Shown: positions 1 to 8,814 of the stretch, in pieces
How positions within the stretch are numbered: position 1 is the stretch's first letter
Layout of the letters: each line of letters starts with the position of its first letter
Source of the DNA: a bacterium
Lineage (GTDB): Bacteria; Bacillota; Clostridia; Oscillospirales; Acutalibacteraceae
Direction: 5' to 3'
Length of the DNA: 64,000 nt
Assembly: GCA_022774755.1 (NCBI GenBank)
Contig: JALFLK010000010.1
Location: 99,809 to 163,808 of the forward strand
Made by a program: the position numbers and the translations under genes
The notes under the pieces: generated by a model
What the model saw: only the letters and a program-made list of their open reading frames with translations
Told to the model about the DNA's origin: nothing
Database searches by the model: none

Positions 1-62
1 AAACTCAAAAATCTGCCTTTGAAATATCCGAAAATAACACAATAAATAACATATATAAGCGT

Positions 63-1784
63 TTATTTCAGACCTAAATCCTCTTCCATTGCTTTTGCCA
101 GTTTATCTGATACAGCCTTTGCGGAGGCTTTATCTTTGCCAACAGCAGTGATATAAAGCTTAATCTTAGGCTCTGTTCCGCTGGGGCGTACGATAACGGC
201 ATTGTCACCCTCAAGGTTGAACTGGATAACATTTGATTTCGGAAGGTCGATTTTGCTTTCGGTACCGTTTACAAGGTCTTTTTCTTCGCTGAGTTTGTAA
301 TCTGCTGTTTTTACAACTTTGTATCCGCAGATTTCCTTGGGCATATTTTTCCTTAAACCAGACATTATGCCGTCCATTTTCTGCATTCCTGCGGCGCCCT
401 CAAATTCAAAGCTGAGGGTTGAGTTCATATAGTAGCCGTATTCGTCATAGATGCCGTCGATTACCTGAGCAAGGGTTTTGCCCTGCTTTTTAAAGTAAGC
501 CGCCATCTCGCAGATAAGCATTGAAGCTACAACGGCGTCTTTATCTCTTACATATGTTCCGGCAAGGTAGCCGTAGCTTTCTTCAAAACCGAACACAAAT
601 CTGTCCTCTTGACCTTTTTTCTCAAGGTTAAGTATAACCTCGCCGATATACTTAAATCCTGTCAGAACATTTTTTAGTTCACATCCGTATTTTTCGCAGA
701 TGCGGTTAAGAAGTACGCTTGTAACGATGGTTTTTACCATAACGGGCTTCTCGGGAAGAGTGCCGTTTTTCTTTCTTGAAGAAAGGATATAGTCTGTAAG
801 CATAATTCCGTCTTCATTTCCCGTAATAAGGCGGTAGCTTCCGTCGTAATCCTTTACTGCAATGCCTACACGGTCAGCGTCCGGGTCTGTTGCAAGGAGC
901 AAGTCGGGCTTAACCTTATCGCAAAGCTCAAGTCCTTTTTGAAGAGCCTCTTTTATTTCCGGGTTAGGGTAGGGACAGGTTGTGAAGTTGCCGTCCGGCA
1001 ATTCCTGCTCCTTGACGATTTCCACATCGGTGACTCCGATTTCCTTTAAAATTCTTCTTACAAGCTTGTTGCCTGTGCCGTTTAACGGAGTGTAAACTAC
1101 CTTAAGGTCGGCGTCTTTGCAGATTCCGGGATTTATCTGCTGTTTTTTAACCTGCTCAATGTAGCTGTCATATACTTCGTCGCCCACATACTCAACGAGA
1201 CCGCATTCAAGGGCTTTGTCAAGCTCCATAGTTTTAACGTCGTCAAAAATATCAATTTTGCTGATTTCCTCGTAAACTGCGTTTGCCGCAATATCGGTCA
1301 TCTGACAGCCGTCTTCGCCGTATGCTTTGTATCCGTTGTATGCGGCAGGGTTGTGGCTGGCGGTAATCATAATGCCCGCCTGACATTTAAAATACCTTAC
1401 AAGGTAGCTGAGAACCGGAGTGGGCTGAAGCTCCTTTGTAATATAGACTTTAATTCCGTTAGCGGCAAGAACCTTTGCGGCTTCAATCATAAATACATCG
1501 GCTTTGATTCTGCTGTCGTGAGAAATAGCAACAGAGCCCTTGCCGTATTTTGAGAGAACATAGTTTGCAAGTCCCTGAGTTGCCTGCCTTACAACGTAAA
1601 TGTTCATTCTGTTTGTACCTGCGCCTATGATTCCTCTTAATCCGGCTGTACCGAATTCAAGAGCCTTGTAAAATCTCTCGTAAATTTCGTTATCGTTGTC
1701 CTTGATTTCCTCAAGTTCGCTTGTAATGTCTTTATCTTCACAAGCCTTTTGACACCATTTTTTGTATAAATCTTTATAATCCAT
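63..1784 (-). CDS. Phosphoglucomutase/phosphomannomutase family protein
   Basis: Cytosolic alpha-D-phosphohexomutase, 573 aa, that interconverts hexose 1- and 6-phosphates and so links glycolysis with glycogen and cell-wall sugar nucleotides. The family signatures are visible in order: GTAGLRG near residues 45-51, the phosphoserine loop TASHNP with Ser143, the Mg-binding DPDADR near residue 300, the sugar loop GFEESYG near 400 and the phosphate-binding RPSGTEPK near the C-terminus. The length matches the roughly 575-residue PgcA type of Firmicutes. It is monocistronic here with its own promoter. The substrate preference (glucose versus mannose) cannot be read from the sequence. Confidence 0.95.
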   Translation of the reverse strand: MDYKDLYKKWCQKACEDKDITSELEEIKDNDNEIYERFYKALEFGTAGLRGIIGAGTNRMNIYVVRQATQGLANYVLSKYGKGSVAISHDSRIKADVFMIEAAKVLAANGIKVYITKELQPTPVLSYLVRYFKCQAGIMITASHNPAAYNGYKAYGEDGCQMTDIAANAVYEEISKIDIFDDVKTMELDKALECGLVEYVGDEVYDSYIEQVKKQQINPGICKDADLKVVYTPLNGTGNKLVRRILKEIGVTDVEIVKEQELPDGNFTTCPYPNPEIKEALQKGLELCDKVKPDLLLATDPDADRVGIAVKDYDGSYRLITGNEDGIMLTDYILSSRKKNGTLPEKPVMVKTIVTSVLLNRICEKYGCELKNVLTGFKYIGEVILNLEKKGQEDRFVFGFEESYGYLAGTYVRDKDAVVASMLICEMAAYFKKQGKTLAQVIDGIYDEYGYYMNSTLSFEFEGAAGMQKMDGIMSGLRKNMPKEICGYKVVKTADYKLSEEKDLVNGTESKIDLPKSNVIQFNLEGDNAVIVRPSGTEPKIKLYITAVGKDKASAKAVSDKLAKAMEEDLGLK

Positions 1785-1840
1785 ATTATTACCCCCAAAA
1801 AGTGACGGATACCAATAAATTAAATCGAAAATTTAAGCAT

Positions 1841-1869
1841 ATTATACCATAATGCACCGGTTTTTACAA
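1841..1869 (-). promoter_or_regulatory. Sigma-A type promoter of the phosphohexomutase gene
   Basis: On the minus strand TTGTAA and TATAAT are separated by 17 bases, about 60 bases before the start codon. The -10 box is perfect and the -35 box matches 4 of 6 positions. Confidence 0.6.
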
Positions 1870-2007
1870 GATATAACATATCTATATTATCCCAAGTAAA
1901 TTATAGTAAATCTAAATTTTCTTGTTTAAAATTGATAAAATGGTGATTAACTGTGGTGAAGCAGGCTAATTCTTCCCATTCGCTGTGTGAAGAATAAGGA
2001 AAAACAG

Positions 2008-2036
2008 TTGATTTATTTTCTCGGATATAGTATTAT
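2008..2036 (+). promoter_or_regulatory. Promoter of the anchored surface protein gene
   Basis: TTGATT and TATTAT with a 17-base spacer lie about 40 bases before the start codon of the following gene. Confidence 0.6.
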
Positions 2037-2076
2037 TAAGACTGTAAATTGTAAAATTAATAAGGAGGTATCTTAG

Positions 2077-3024
2077 TTGGAAAATCAAGAGAACAACAAT
2101 TCTGCGCTTAACGAAAATTTAAACGACGCAGAAAATTCATCACCTAACGATACAAATTCGGAAGTTTATGAGGACAATAACAGTGAATTGAATGATAATC
2201 CGGTTTCGGAGACTTCTGTCGCTGATGACGGCAAAACGGCAGATTACACAGACAGCGGTGAGGAAAATCCGGGCGAGAGCGAAAATATTGAAGCTCAGGA
2301 ACAGCCTAAGAAGAAAAAGGTTTTCTATCTTCCCATAATTATTACTGCCGCAATTTTACTGATTGCAATTATATTCTTCGGTGTGGCCTACCTTTTCTTT
2401 GACAATTCGGTTGAGGGCGCTTGGATTATTGAGGGCTCAGACGCTACAAGCGACGAGATTCAGTCTGCTCAGGACGCCGCAAACGCCAATACTTATTACA
2501 TCTTCACAAACGATGTTGACGAGCAGGGAAATAAAATCGCAAAGCTTAAGGTAGGTACAATGGAGCTTTCGGGTACATACAGCCTTTCTGACGGAACAGA
2601 CGGTGCCCGTACGCTTACTGTTTCGGTATCTTACTTCTTTGCAGGCGAATATACTTATGAGGTTTCGGGCAATGTGTTCACAGGCAAAACTATGACACTT
2701 ACAAGCAATAATACGCCTTACAAGTTCAAGAGCGCTTCTTTGCCGGAGCTTAAGGTTGACGTTCCCGAAAACTTTGAGGTTAAGGATGAATTAGTCGGCG
2801 AGTGGAACGAAAGCGAATACAATATGACCTACAAGTTTGACGATAAGGGTAATGTTTATGTAAACCAGGGCGGTACCCTTGAGGTAAACGGAACATACGA
2901 GGTAAACGATTCAACGATTACAATCCACTATCTTGCCGGAGAGGAAACAAAGCTTGATCTTGAGTATTCCTTTGACGGAGATACATTGATTCTAAGCGGT
3001 CTGGGCTACGAGAAGGTAGGCTGA
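2077..3024 (+). CDS. Membrane-anchored extracellular protein, DUF5640-like C-terminus
   Basis: This 315-aa protein starts at a TTG behind a good ribosome site (AAGGAGG). Residues 1-75 are acidic and rich in Asn, Glu and Ser. A KKKK stretch and one hydrophobic helix at about 78-108 follow, so the N-terminus should be inside and the rest outside. The outer part holds two beta-rich modules; the second, with the patterns GEWNES, YKFDDKGNVYV and NGTYEVND, resembles the small lipocalin-like DUF5640 domains common on Firmicute surface proteins. The function is unknown. The gene stands alone with its own promoter and terminator. Confidence 0.8.
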   Translation: MENQENNNSALNENLNDAENSSPNDTNSEVYEDNNSELNDNPVSETSVADDGKTADYTDSGEENPGESENIEAQEQPKKKKVFYLPIIITAAILLIAIIFFGVAYLFFDNSVEGAWIIEGSDATSDEIQSAQDAANANTYYIFTNDVDEQGNKIAKLKVGTMELSGTYSLSDGTDGARTLTVSVSYFFAGEYTYEVSGNVFTGKTMTLTSNNTPYKFKSASLPELKVDVPENFEVKDELVGEWNESEYNMTYKFDDKGNVYVNQGGTLEVNGTYEVNDSTITIHYLAGEETKLDLEYSFDGDTLILSGLGYEKVG

Positions 3025-3074
3025 GTCGGGAAAATCTGAAAATTCAGTATTACCAAATTTAATATTTTCAAATA

Positions 3075-3110
3075 AAAAATCCATCGATTCATAATCGATG
3101 GATTTTTCTT
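3075..3110. terminator. Bidirectional terminator
   Basis: A perfect 15-bp stem with a 3-base loop (arms 3075-3089 and 3093-3107) has an A-run on the left and a T-run on the right. It can end the gene to its left and also trxA, which converges on it. Confidence 0.85.
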
Positions 3111-3182
3111 TATTATTATATGCTGTACTTAATAATCCGTTAAAAAATCAAGCGCAGGTTGTCCGGTTTAATACTTTAGGTA

Positions 3183-3491
3183 TTATTTAAGCATATCGAG
3201 AATTTCCTGCTTCGGTCTTGCGCCTACTGCTTGGTTTACTACCTTGCCGTCTTTGAAAACAAACAAAGAGGGAATACTCATTACATTAAACGACGCCGCA
3301 AGCTCAGGCTGTTCATCAACATTAACCTTGCCCACTTTTATTTCCGGATGTTCCTGAGCGATTTCGTCAACTATGGGCGATACCATACGGCACGGACCGC
3401 ACCAGCTTGCCCAAAAGTCCAAAAGCACAGGCTTCGTGCTGTTAAGGACTTCGCTTTCAAAATTTTCGTTTGTAATAACTGATACCGACAT
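3183..3491 (-). CDS. trxA: Thioredoxin
   Basis: A 102-aa single-domain thioredoxin, the usual family length. The redox motif WCGPC has its cysteines at 31 and 34, and the cis-proline is Pro74 in MSIPS. It reduces disulfides in cytosolic proteins with electrons from thioredoxin reductase, which is not encoded in this window. It lies near ferritin and superoxide reductase on the same strand, with a 165-bp gap to ferritin, which suggests a common redox role rather than one operon. A GAGG-type ribosome site precedes the ATG. Confidence 0.95.
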   Translation of the reverse strand: MSVSVITNENFESEVLNSTKPVLLDFWASWCGPCRMVSPIVDEIAQEHPEIKVGKVNVDEQPELAASFNVMSIPSLFVFKDGKVVNQAVGARPKQEILDMLK

Positions 3492-3656
3492 TTGTTACCT
3501 CCTTTGCTTATGCTTTGATTCCTCAAAAAAATTTTTGCACAATTATATTATGCGCAATTATTTGATTTTTCCGACATTCAATTAAAACCTATTAACTTAA
3601 TGCCGTCAAATACAGGTAAAGTATTTTAAAGCCGTAAAACAGGATTTTAATATGTA

Positions 3657-4172
3657 TTAAAGCACAAGTGACGGAGCAGAGTAAACTCTTGACTTAAGCT
3701 CGCTGTTAAGCATATAGAGGCTCTTTGCATCGTCGCCGAAAAGCTCCATTTTTGTTACCATATCAGAGGCATTCTTCTCCTCTTCGCCCTGTTCCTTAAC
3801 AAACCAGTCCAAAAGCTGCATTGTGCGGAAATCGTGATCCTCAAAAGCTGCCGAATAGATGTTGTTAATAAGGCTTGTTACATACTGTTCGTGAGCAAGT
3901 CCTGCCTTCAGCGGGTCAATATGCTCTTTAAGAACGCAGTCGGGCTTTTCGATAGTCGCTAATTCAACATGGATGCCGTTGTTCTGAAGATACTGGAGGA
4001 ACAGCATAGCGTGGTCTCTTTCTTCCTGAGCCTGAATTTTGTACCAGTTTTCAAAACCGTCCAGACCCGCCTCTGCATAGTAATTGGCAAATTCCAGATA
4101 CAAATATGCAGAGTACAATTCCTTGTTAATTTGTTGGTTAATAAGTTTTGCTACTTTTTCTGTCATTTTCAA
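3657..4172 (-). CDS. Non-heme ferritin (FtnA type)
   Basis: A 171-aa ferritin. The ferroxidase residues are visible: Glu18, Glu51 and His54 (EERDH motif), with further Glu and Gln in the fourth helix (KEQGEEE). No heme-ligand methionine typical of bacterioferritin is obvious. It oxidises and stores iron in a 24-mer shell, limiting Fenton chemistry. The next gene on the same strand is superoxide reductase, 61 bases upstream, so co-transcription is likely. Confidence 0.93.
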   Translation of the reverse strand: MKMTEKVAKLINQQINKELYSAYLYLEFANYYAEAGLDGFENWYKIQAQEERDHAMLFLQYLQNNGIHVELATIEKPDCVLKEHIDPLKAGLAHEQYVTSLINNIYSAAFEDHDFRTMQLLDWFVKEQGEEEKNASDMVTKMELFGDDAKSLYMLNSELKSRVYSAPSLVL

Positions 4173-4233
4173 AAATCCCCTTTATAAAAAATTTTATAAT
4201 AAGCAAAATAAAAAGCAAAATAATAGGCAAAAA

Positions 4234-4608
4234 TCAGGCTTTCCAAAGGCTGTGGAGGTTACAGTAAGCGTATACTGCCTCAATCTCGTCGCCGTCGCAC
4301 AAAGCAAAGCAGGTTTTCGGTGCGTCGCCGGGCTTTAAAGCCTTTCTCTGGTTGCCTAACTTGGTTTGAAGTGATACCCACTGAATATAGTGCTCTTCGG
4401 TCATTGGGTGTTCAACCTCTCCCACGGTAACATAAACCTTGTTTCCCTCTGTTTTATATACGGGAATATGCTTTTCTGCTGCGGCGTCTGTTGTGCCGGG
4501 AACAAGCTCGGTCATCTTCTGACCGCAGCACATTACCGGAACGCCCTTGTCCTCTACCATTGCAATGATGTTACCGCAATGCTCACAGATGAAAAATTTT
4601 TGTTTCAT
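4234..4608 (-). CDS. Desulfoferrodoxin (2Fe superoxide reductase)
   Basis: A 124-aa class I superoxide reductase that reduces superoxide to peroxide without making oxygen, the anaerobe's alternative to superoxide dismutase. The N-terminal desulforedoxin site has Cys8, Cys11, Cys27 and Cys28. The active iron site has His47, His67, His73, Cys116 and His119, and Glu45-Lys46 precede the first His as in the family. Every ligand is present. It lies just upstream of ferritin in the same direction, so the released iron could be stored at once. Electrons would come from a rubredoxin or from a rubredoxin domain such as that of the rubrerythrin at 19.9 kb. Confidence 0.95.
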   Translation of the reverse strand: MKQKFFICEHCGNIIAMVEDKGVPVMCCGQKMTELVPGTTDAAAEKHIPVYKTEGNKVYVTVGEVEHPMTEEHYIQWVSLQTKLGNQRKALKPGDAPKTCFALCDGDEIEAVYAYCNLHSLWKA

Positions 4609-4640
4609 AGTTATCGCTCCTTAAATAAAATTTTATATTT

Positions 4641-4742
4641 TTTACATTATAGGTTAGGAAATTGCACGGTTGTGCTCGGGCAACATAGTATTTTGCAAAA
4701 TCAATCTGTCTGTCCGGATTGCGTGTCGAGGCACTCGACTGT
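4641..4742. repeat. Dispersed ~100-bp repeat, copy A
   Basis: This stretch aligns along its length with 52464-52562. Shared blocks are GGAAATTGC at the left and ATTGCGTGTCGAGG at the right. The right end contains a perfect small palindrome, GTCGAG-GCA-CTCGAC. Copy A overlaps the last 14 codons and the stop of the MATE gene. The type of element is unknown. Confidence 0.6.
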
Positions 4743-6116
4743 TATTTCATTATTATCCGAAATACTTTTAAGCGCCTTTTTAAATTGGAACGCAAATAAA
4801 ACCGCCGTAAATGTTACTGCAAAAATATCGGCAACAGGCTCGGCAAGATATACTGCCGTTGCTTTATCTGCCATAAATAAAGGCATAATGTAAATCAGCG
4901 GAATAAGCAAAATGAATTTACGCATAACGGCTACCGTTACGGATGCCTTTGCGTTTCCGATGGATATAAATGTCATTTGACAGGCAATTTGAAGTCCCAT
5001 AAGGCACATAGCTCCGCAGTAAATGCGAAGAGCCCTTTCGGTAAAATTCAAAAGCTCACCGTCGCTTGTGAAAATTCCCGCAAAAACACGGGGGAAAAGC
5101 ATTATGAAAACCCACAGGGTGATGGAATATACCAAGCTTGAAATCAAAAGATACCTAAAAACCGACTTTACTCTGGTGGGATTTTTGGCTCCGAAGTTGT
5201 AGCTGCTTATAGGCTGGGCGCCCTGTGACAAACCTTGCAGAGGGAGCATTGCAAACTGCATAACACCCGTAAGAATCGTCATTGCGCCTACCGCTAAATC
5301 GCCTCCGTAGAGAAGCAGGGAGGAGTTAAAGCAAACAGAGATTACGCTCTCGCTTGCCTGCATAATAAAGGGTGCAAAGCCCAAAGCAAGACAGGGACCG
5401 ATTAGCTTGAAGTTTATAACGAAATTCTCTTTTTTCAGCTTTAAAACGGTTTTTTTACCGCTTAGAAAAACAAGCACCCATATACAGGATATTGCCTGAG
5501 ATATAACCGTTGCAAGGGCGGCGCCTCTGACGTTCATATTAAATCCGAAAATAAGTATAGGGTCAAGTATAATGTTGCATACAGCGCCGATTAAGACGGT
5601 AACCATTCCTTCTTTGGAAAATCCCTGAGCTGTAATATATGCGCTCATACCTAAGGTAAGCTGAACAAATATTGTGCCCAAAGCGTAAATCTGCATATAG
5701 CTTGTTGAGTAATCAATGGTGTTTTCGCTGGCACCGAACGCAAGGAGAAAATCCCTGTTCCAGATAAGCAGTACGGCAGTCAACACAGCGGAAATAATAA
5801 TTTGCAGACAAAAACAGTTGCCCATTATTTTTTCGGCTGTATTATTATCGCCTTTGCCCATGAAAATTGAGGCTCTGGGCGCACCGCCTGAACTGATAAA
5901 CGCCGCAAAAGCGGCGACAACCATAATTATCGGCATACAAACGCCGACCCCTGTTAAAGCCAGGGGTCCTTCTCCCGGTATATGACCGATATAAATGCGG
6001 TCAACGATATTATAAAGCATATTTATAAGCTGTGCCGCAATGGTAGGAACAGCAAGCTTAAACAACAGCCTGCCTACCGGCGCAGTACCGAGAAAATCGT
6101 TGTCCTTGTTCATCAT
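4701..6116 (-). CDS. MATE family multidrug efflux transporter
   Basis: A 471-aa polytopic inner-membrane protein with about 12 hydrophobic helices and the MATE family layout: the N-terminal motif PTIAAQLINMLYNIVDRIYIG, split here as PTIAAQ and DRIYIG, and the repeated half-motif GAQPISSYNFGA near residue 300. It exports cationic drugs or metabolites with Na+ or H+. The start overlaps the stop of the MarR gene by one base (TAATG), so the two are translationally coupled. The last residues (ECLDTQSGQTD) are encoded by the dispersed repeat copy A and may be an acquired tail. Confidence 0.92.
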   Translation of the reverse strand: MMNKDNDFLGTAPVGRLLFKLAVPTIAAQLINMLYNIVDRIYIGHIPGEGPLALTGVGVCMPIIMVVAAFAAFISSGGAPRASIFMGKGDNNTAEKIMGNCFCLQIIISAVLTAVLLIWNRDFLLAFGASENTIDYSTSYMQIYALGTIFVQLTLGMSAYITAQGFSKEGMVTVLIGAVCNIILDPILIFGFNMNVRGAALATVISQAISCIWVLVFLSGKKTVLKLKKENFVINFKLIGPCLALGFAPFIMQASESVISVCFNSSLLLYGGDLAVGAMTILTGVMQFAMLPLQGLSQGAQPISSYNFGAKNPTRVKSVFRYLLISSLVYSITLWVFIMLFPRVFAGIFTSDGELLNFTERALRIYCGAMCLMGLQIACQMTFISIGNAKASVTVAVMRKFILLIPLIYIMPLFMADKATAVYLAEPVADIFAVTFTAVLFAFQFKKALKSISDNNEITVECLDTQSGQTD

Positions 6117-6559
6117 TATTTCCTTTCTGAAAACGCACCTGCGTTTTGACTGATTTTTTGTAAAAATTCAAAGTGACATCTAAGCTCCGCCTCTGTAAAA
6201 CCGTCAAACAGGCGGTTTTTGTATTTATCCTGGGCAAAAACAATGTCATTTATTGCTTCTGACGCATTGTCGGTTATCTTAAGATGAATTTTTCTTCTGT
6301 CATCAGAGTCCCTGACTGATGACAGCATACCTTTTTGCATCAGCGAATCAACTGCCTTTGATACATTTGCTTTGGGCATAATTCGGTATTCTGCAATCTG
6401 GTTTGCCATATCCATATCAGGGTTATTGTGAAGAAACAGCAAAACATCCGCCTCACATTCGCTCAGGGCGTGCTTCTGTCTTGCATCTTTCAGATATTCT
6501 CTGTAAAGCTTTCTTATTCGGCAAATATACGCTAATAAATTCGTAATCAAAATTCCCAC
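6116..6559 (-). CDS. MarR family transcriptional regulator
   Basis: A 147-aa winged-helix regulator. The recognition region KANVSKAVDSLMQKGMLSS is followed by the wing signature DSDDRRKIHLKIT near residues 95-107, both typical of MarR. It is the first gene of a two-gene operon with the MATE pump and should repress it until a ligand binds. The GTG start at 6559 has a weak ribosome site; a TTG three codons later, behind GGTGGG, is an alternative. A perfect palindrome sits on its own promoter, which predicts autoregulation. Confidence 0.9.
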   Translation of the reverse strand: MGILITNLLAYICRIRKLYREYLKDARQKHALSECEADVLLFLHNNPDMDMANQIAEYRIMPKANVSKAVDSLMQKGMLSSVRDSDDRRKIHLKITDNASEAINDIVFAQDKYKNRLFDGFTEAELRCHFEFLQKISQNAGAFSERK

Positions 6560-6570
6560 CGCTGTTAAAA

Positions 6571-6615
6571 AGTTTCTATGGAAACTATCTTATCAAAAAC
6601 AGTTGCTAATGTCAA
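6571..6615 (-). promoter_or_regulatory. marR-MATE promoter with palindromic operator
   Basis: On the minus strand TTGACA (6615-6610), 17 bases and TAAGAT (6592-6587) make a strong promoter. The perfect inverted repeat AGTTTC-N4-GAAACT (6571-6586) starts directly after the -10 box and covers the expected transcription start, the normal place for a MarR operator. Confidence 0.75.
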
Positions 6616-6665
6616 TATTATAAGACTTATATTTTGCTCGGTGATTTTAAGAAAGCACTTGACTG

Positions 6666-6698
6666 AAAAACCGCCTGCCAGTGTCTGTTCAGCAGGCG
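6666..6698 (-). terminator. Terminator of the plsY-like operon
   Basis: On the minus strand the arms CGCCTGC and GCAGGCG (6692-6698 and 6672-6678) precede a T-run. The stop codon of the acyltransferase lies inside the stem. Confidence 0.75.
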
Positions 6699-7291
6699 TC
6701 GTCCTTATTTATTAAATGTTTAAAAATTGATATAAAAGACACAAGCATACAGCCGAGTCCCACATAAATCTGAGAAAGAAAAATTTCCAGTATTAAAGAA
6801 GAAAAGGAAAAAATAGAAAATGTCAGTATGCTCCTTTTTCGGTTAGGGTTTATTTTAACCGCAGTCGAAAAAAATATGTAAAGCCCTGCAAGCAGAAGTC
6901 CAACCGGAGAAATCCAGAGGAGCGCAATCATTTCACCGAAAATACCGGCGATGCATTTTCCGCCTTTAAAGCCGTAAAACACCGAAAAGGCGTGACCTGT
7001 TACAGGCGCAAGCATAGCAAGAGTAAACAAAAATCCGTCGTATTCCAAATATTTAACAGCAATGAAAACAGGGATAAATCCCTTGGCTACATCAAGAGAA
7101 AGGCAGAGAAGTCCCATTTTCCAGCCGAATTTTAAGAAAACATTGGCGGCTCCGGGATTTTTGTCGCCGCTGATTTTGCAAATGTCCTTTTTAAATACTG
7201 CAAGGGGTATTATTCTGCAAAAATGCACACTGCCCAAAAGGTATCCGCCTGCGATTGCCGTTATCCAAAGAAAAGTGCTAAAAATTTCCAT
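6689..7291 (-). CDS. PlsY-family glycerol-3-phosphate acyltransferase
   Basis: A 200-aa integral membrane protein with about five helices. The PlsY motifs are present: LLGSVHFCRI near the N-terminus, SGDKNPGAANV near residue 42 (canonical GSGNPGATN) and GHAFSVFYGFKGGK near 108. PlsY moves an acyl group from acyl phosphate to glycerol 3-phosphate, the first step of phospholipid synthesis. The first motif deviates slightly, so this may be a paralogue with another acceptor. It overlaps the upstream glycosyltransferase by 14 bases, which points to joint lipid synthesis. Confidence 0.85.
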   Translation of the reverse strand: MEIFSTFLWITAIAGGYLLGSVHFCRIIPLAVFKKDICKISGDKNPGAANVFLKFGWKMGLLCLSLDVAKGFIPVFIAVKYLEYDGFLFTLAMLAPVTGHAFSVFYGFKGGKCIAGIFGEMIALLWISPVGLLLAGLYIFFSTAVKINPNRKRSILTFSIFSFSSLILEIFLSQIYVGLGCMLVSFISIFKHLINKDDAC

Positions 7292-8393
7292 TTTCCGTTA
7301 CCCTGTCCAATATCATATCCGCAGAATCTGCGTTGGTGTTAAGCCTTTGATAACCTTTCATAGTTTCAGCCATATTTTTGTTTTCTGCAAGCTTTAAGGC
7401 GCACCTGACGGCGTCGGAATTATTATCCGCCCTAAGGGACATATTGTGTCTTGCAAAAAATTCGGCGTTGCGGGTTTCGCATCCGGGAATAGTCATAATA
7501 TGCACAATAGGAATCCCGAAAACCGCCGCCTCCGTGCTTGAAAGTCCGCCGGGTTTAGTCATAAGCACATCGGAAGCGTCCATATACATATTCACCTTGT
7601 CGGTAAAGGGGACAATGTTAATTCGGGTGTTGCTTTTGTATATTCTGTTAAGCTTTTCTGCCATTTTTTCATTCCTACCGGTGAAAAAGTAAATCAGCAG
7701 ATTTTCATCTTTTATCTTTAAAAATTCACTGCAAAGCTCCTTAATTTTTTCACAGCCTACTCCGCCGGACATTATCATAATTACTTTTTTCTCCCCGGAA
7801 ATCCCCAGTAGCGTTCTTGCTTTTTCCTTTCCGATATGGGATGTAAAGCGACTGCTTACGGGAATGCCTGTGGGGTACAGAGAGCTTTTGTCAAAGCCTT
7901 TTCCTGCAAGCTCAGCTGTTAAATCTTTATGAGGAATGAAATACCCGTCAATGGACGGCTCCGCAAAAAACGGAATACAGGTGTAATCGGTGAGAACGCC
8001 GTAACAAGGAACGGGATTATTTTTTTTGTGCCGTACTGCTGTCATTGATTCCATTCCGAAAAGATGGGTGCATATTACGGCGTCAAATCCGCCTGACCTT
8101 ATATATTTGTCAAGGTTTTCGGCATAGCTTGCATTTGCAAAATAAATAGGTGACTTTACGCCTGTTCTTTCAAATAAATCGCCGATTTTATATACAGCAC
8201 CGAACATTTTCGGCGTGTGTTTAATCATATTATTGTAAGCGGAGCTTACAACATTTTTTGCTTTTTCACTTGCAAAAGCTACCGGATCGGCGATTACATA
8301 TTCAATTTTTCTTCTTTCAGCCGCTTCGCCTATGGCTTTTGCGGCGCTGTTGTGGCCTTCTCCTGTTGAACAGCTCAAAAGTAAAATCTTCAT
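7278..8393 (-). CDS. MGDG synthase/UgtP-like glycolipid glycosyltransferase
   Basis: A 371-aa GT28-fold protein. The N-terminus has the acceptor-domain signature CSTGEGHNSAAKAI, and the C-terminal half has the nucleotide-sugar site MTKPGGLSSTEAA followed by GIPIVH. These match monogalactosyldiacylglycerol synthase and diacylglycerol glucosyltransferases, which add sugars to diacylglycerol at the inner membrane face. The sugar donor cannot be told from the sequence. It is the first gene of an operon with the PlsY-like acyltransferase, so both probably shape membrane lipid composition. Confidence 0.85.
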   Translation of the reverse strand: MKILLLSCSTGEGHNSAAKAIGEAAERRKIEYVIADPVAFASEKAKNVVSSAYNNMIKHTPKMFGAVYKIGDLFERTGVKSPIYFANASYAENLDKYIRSGGFDAVICTHLFGMESMTAVRHKKNNPVPCYGVLTDYTCIPFFAEPSIDGYFIPHKDLTAELAGKGFDKSSLYPTGIPVSSRFTSHIGKEKARTLLGISGEKKVIMIMSGGVGCEKIKELCSEFLKIKDENLLIYFFTGRNEKMAEKLNRIYKSNTRINIVPFTDKVNMYMDASDVLMTKPGGLSSTEAAVFGIPIVHIMTIPGCETRNAEFFARHNMSLRADNNSDAVRCALKLAENKNMAETMKGYQRLNTNADSADMILDRVTENGNF

Positions 8394-8459
8394 ATCAAAG
8401 CCTTCCGCAAAGTGATTATTTTGACTGTACGATTATTTATAATTGTATGATTTTCTATG

Positions 8460-8488
8460 ATTATACTATATTTCTCTGCATTTGAAAA
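8460..8488 (-). promoter_or_regulatory. Promoter of the glycolipid operon
   Basis: On the minus strand TTTTCA and TATAAT are 17 bases apart. They lie in the 415-base gap 8394-8808, which otherwise shows only AT-rich sequence and the divergent promoter of the dockerin-protease gene. Confidence 0.5.
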
Positions 8489-8757
8489 CGGCAAATTTTT
8501 GTATATTGCGAAAAAAACAGACATTTTTCTTGTTTTGACTAAGAAACCGCTGAATTTAATTTCCCCGATTGAAAAGCAGATTATTTTTAATTACCGTATT
8601 TACGCTTTAGGTCAAAGACATATATAATTATTTTCAAATCATAATTATGAATGAAAACAACAATGTCCGATTTGTTGTAAATAATGACTTAAAATCGGTA
8701 ATTTGTTATCTATAAAAGAAAATAACCATAAAATAATAATAAATTCTCAAAAAAATA

Positions 8758-8786
8758 TGGACTTTTTAAACATAATTTGGTATCAT
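8758..8786 (+). promoter_or_regulatory. Possible promoter of the dockerin-protease gene
   Basis: TGGACT and TATCAT with a 17-base spacer lie about 25 bases before the ribosome site. Both boxes are imperfect. Confidence 0.35.
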
Positions 8787-8814
8787 TCTTAAAACAAGTA
8801 AATGGGGGATGATT

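Noticed and set aside
1353..1553. Plus-strand ORF inside the phosphohexomutase gene
   Set aside because: It has no ribosome site and lies wholly antisense to a conserved gene.
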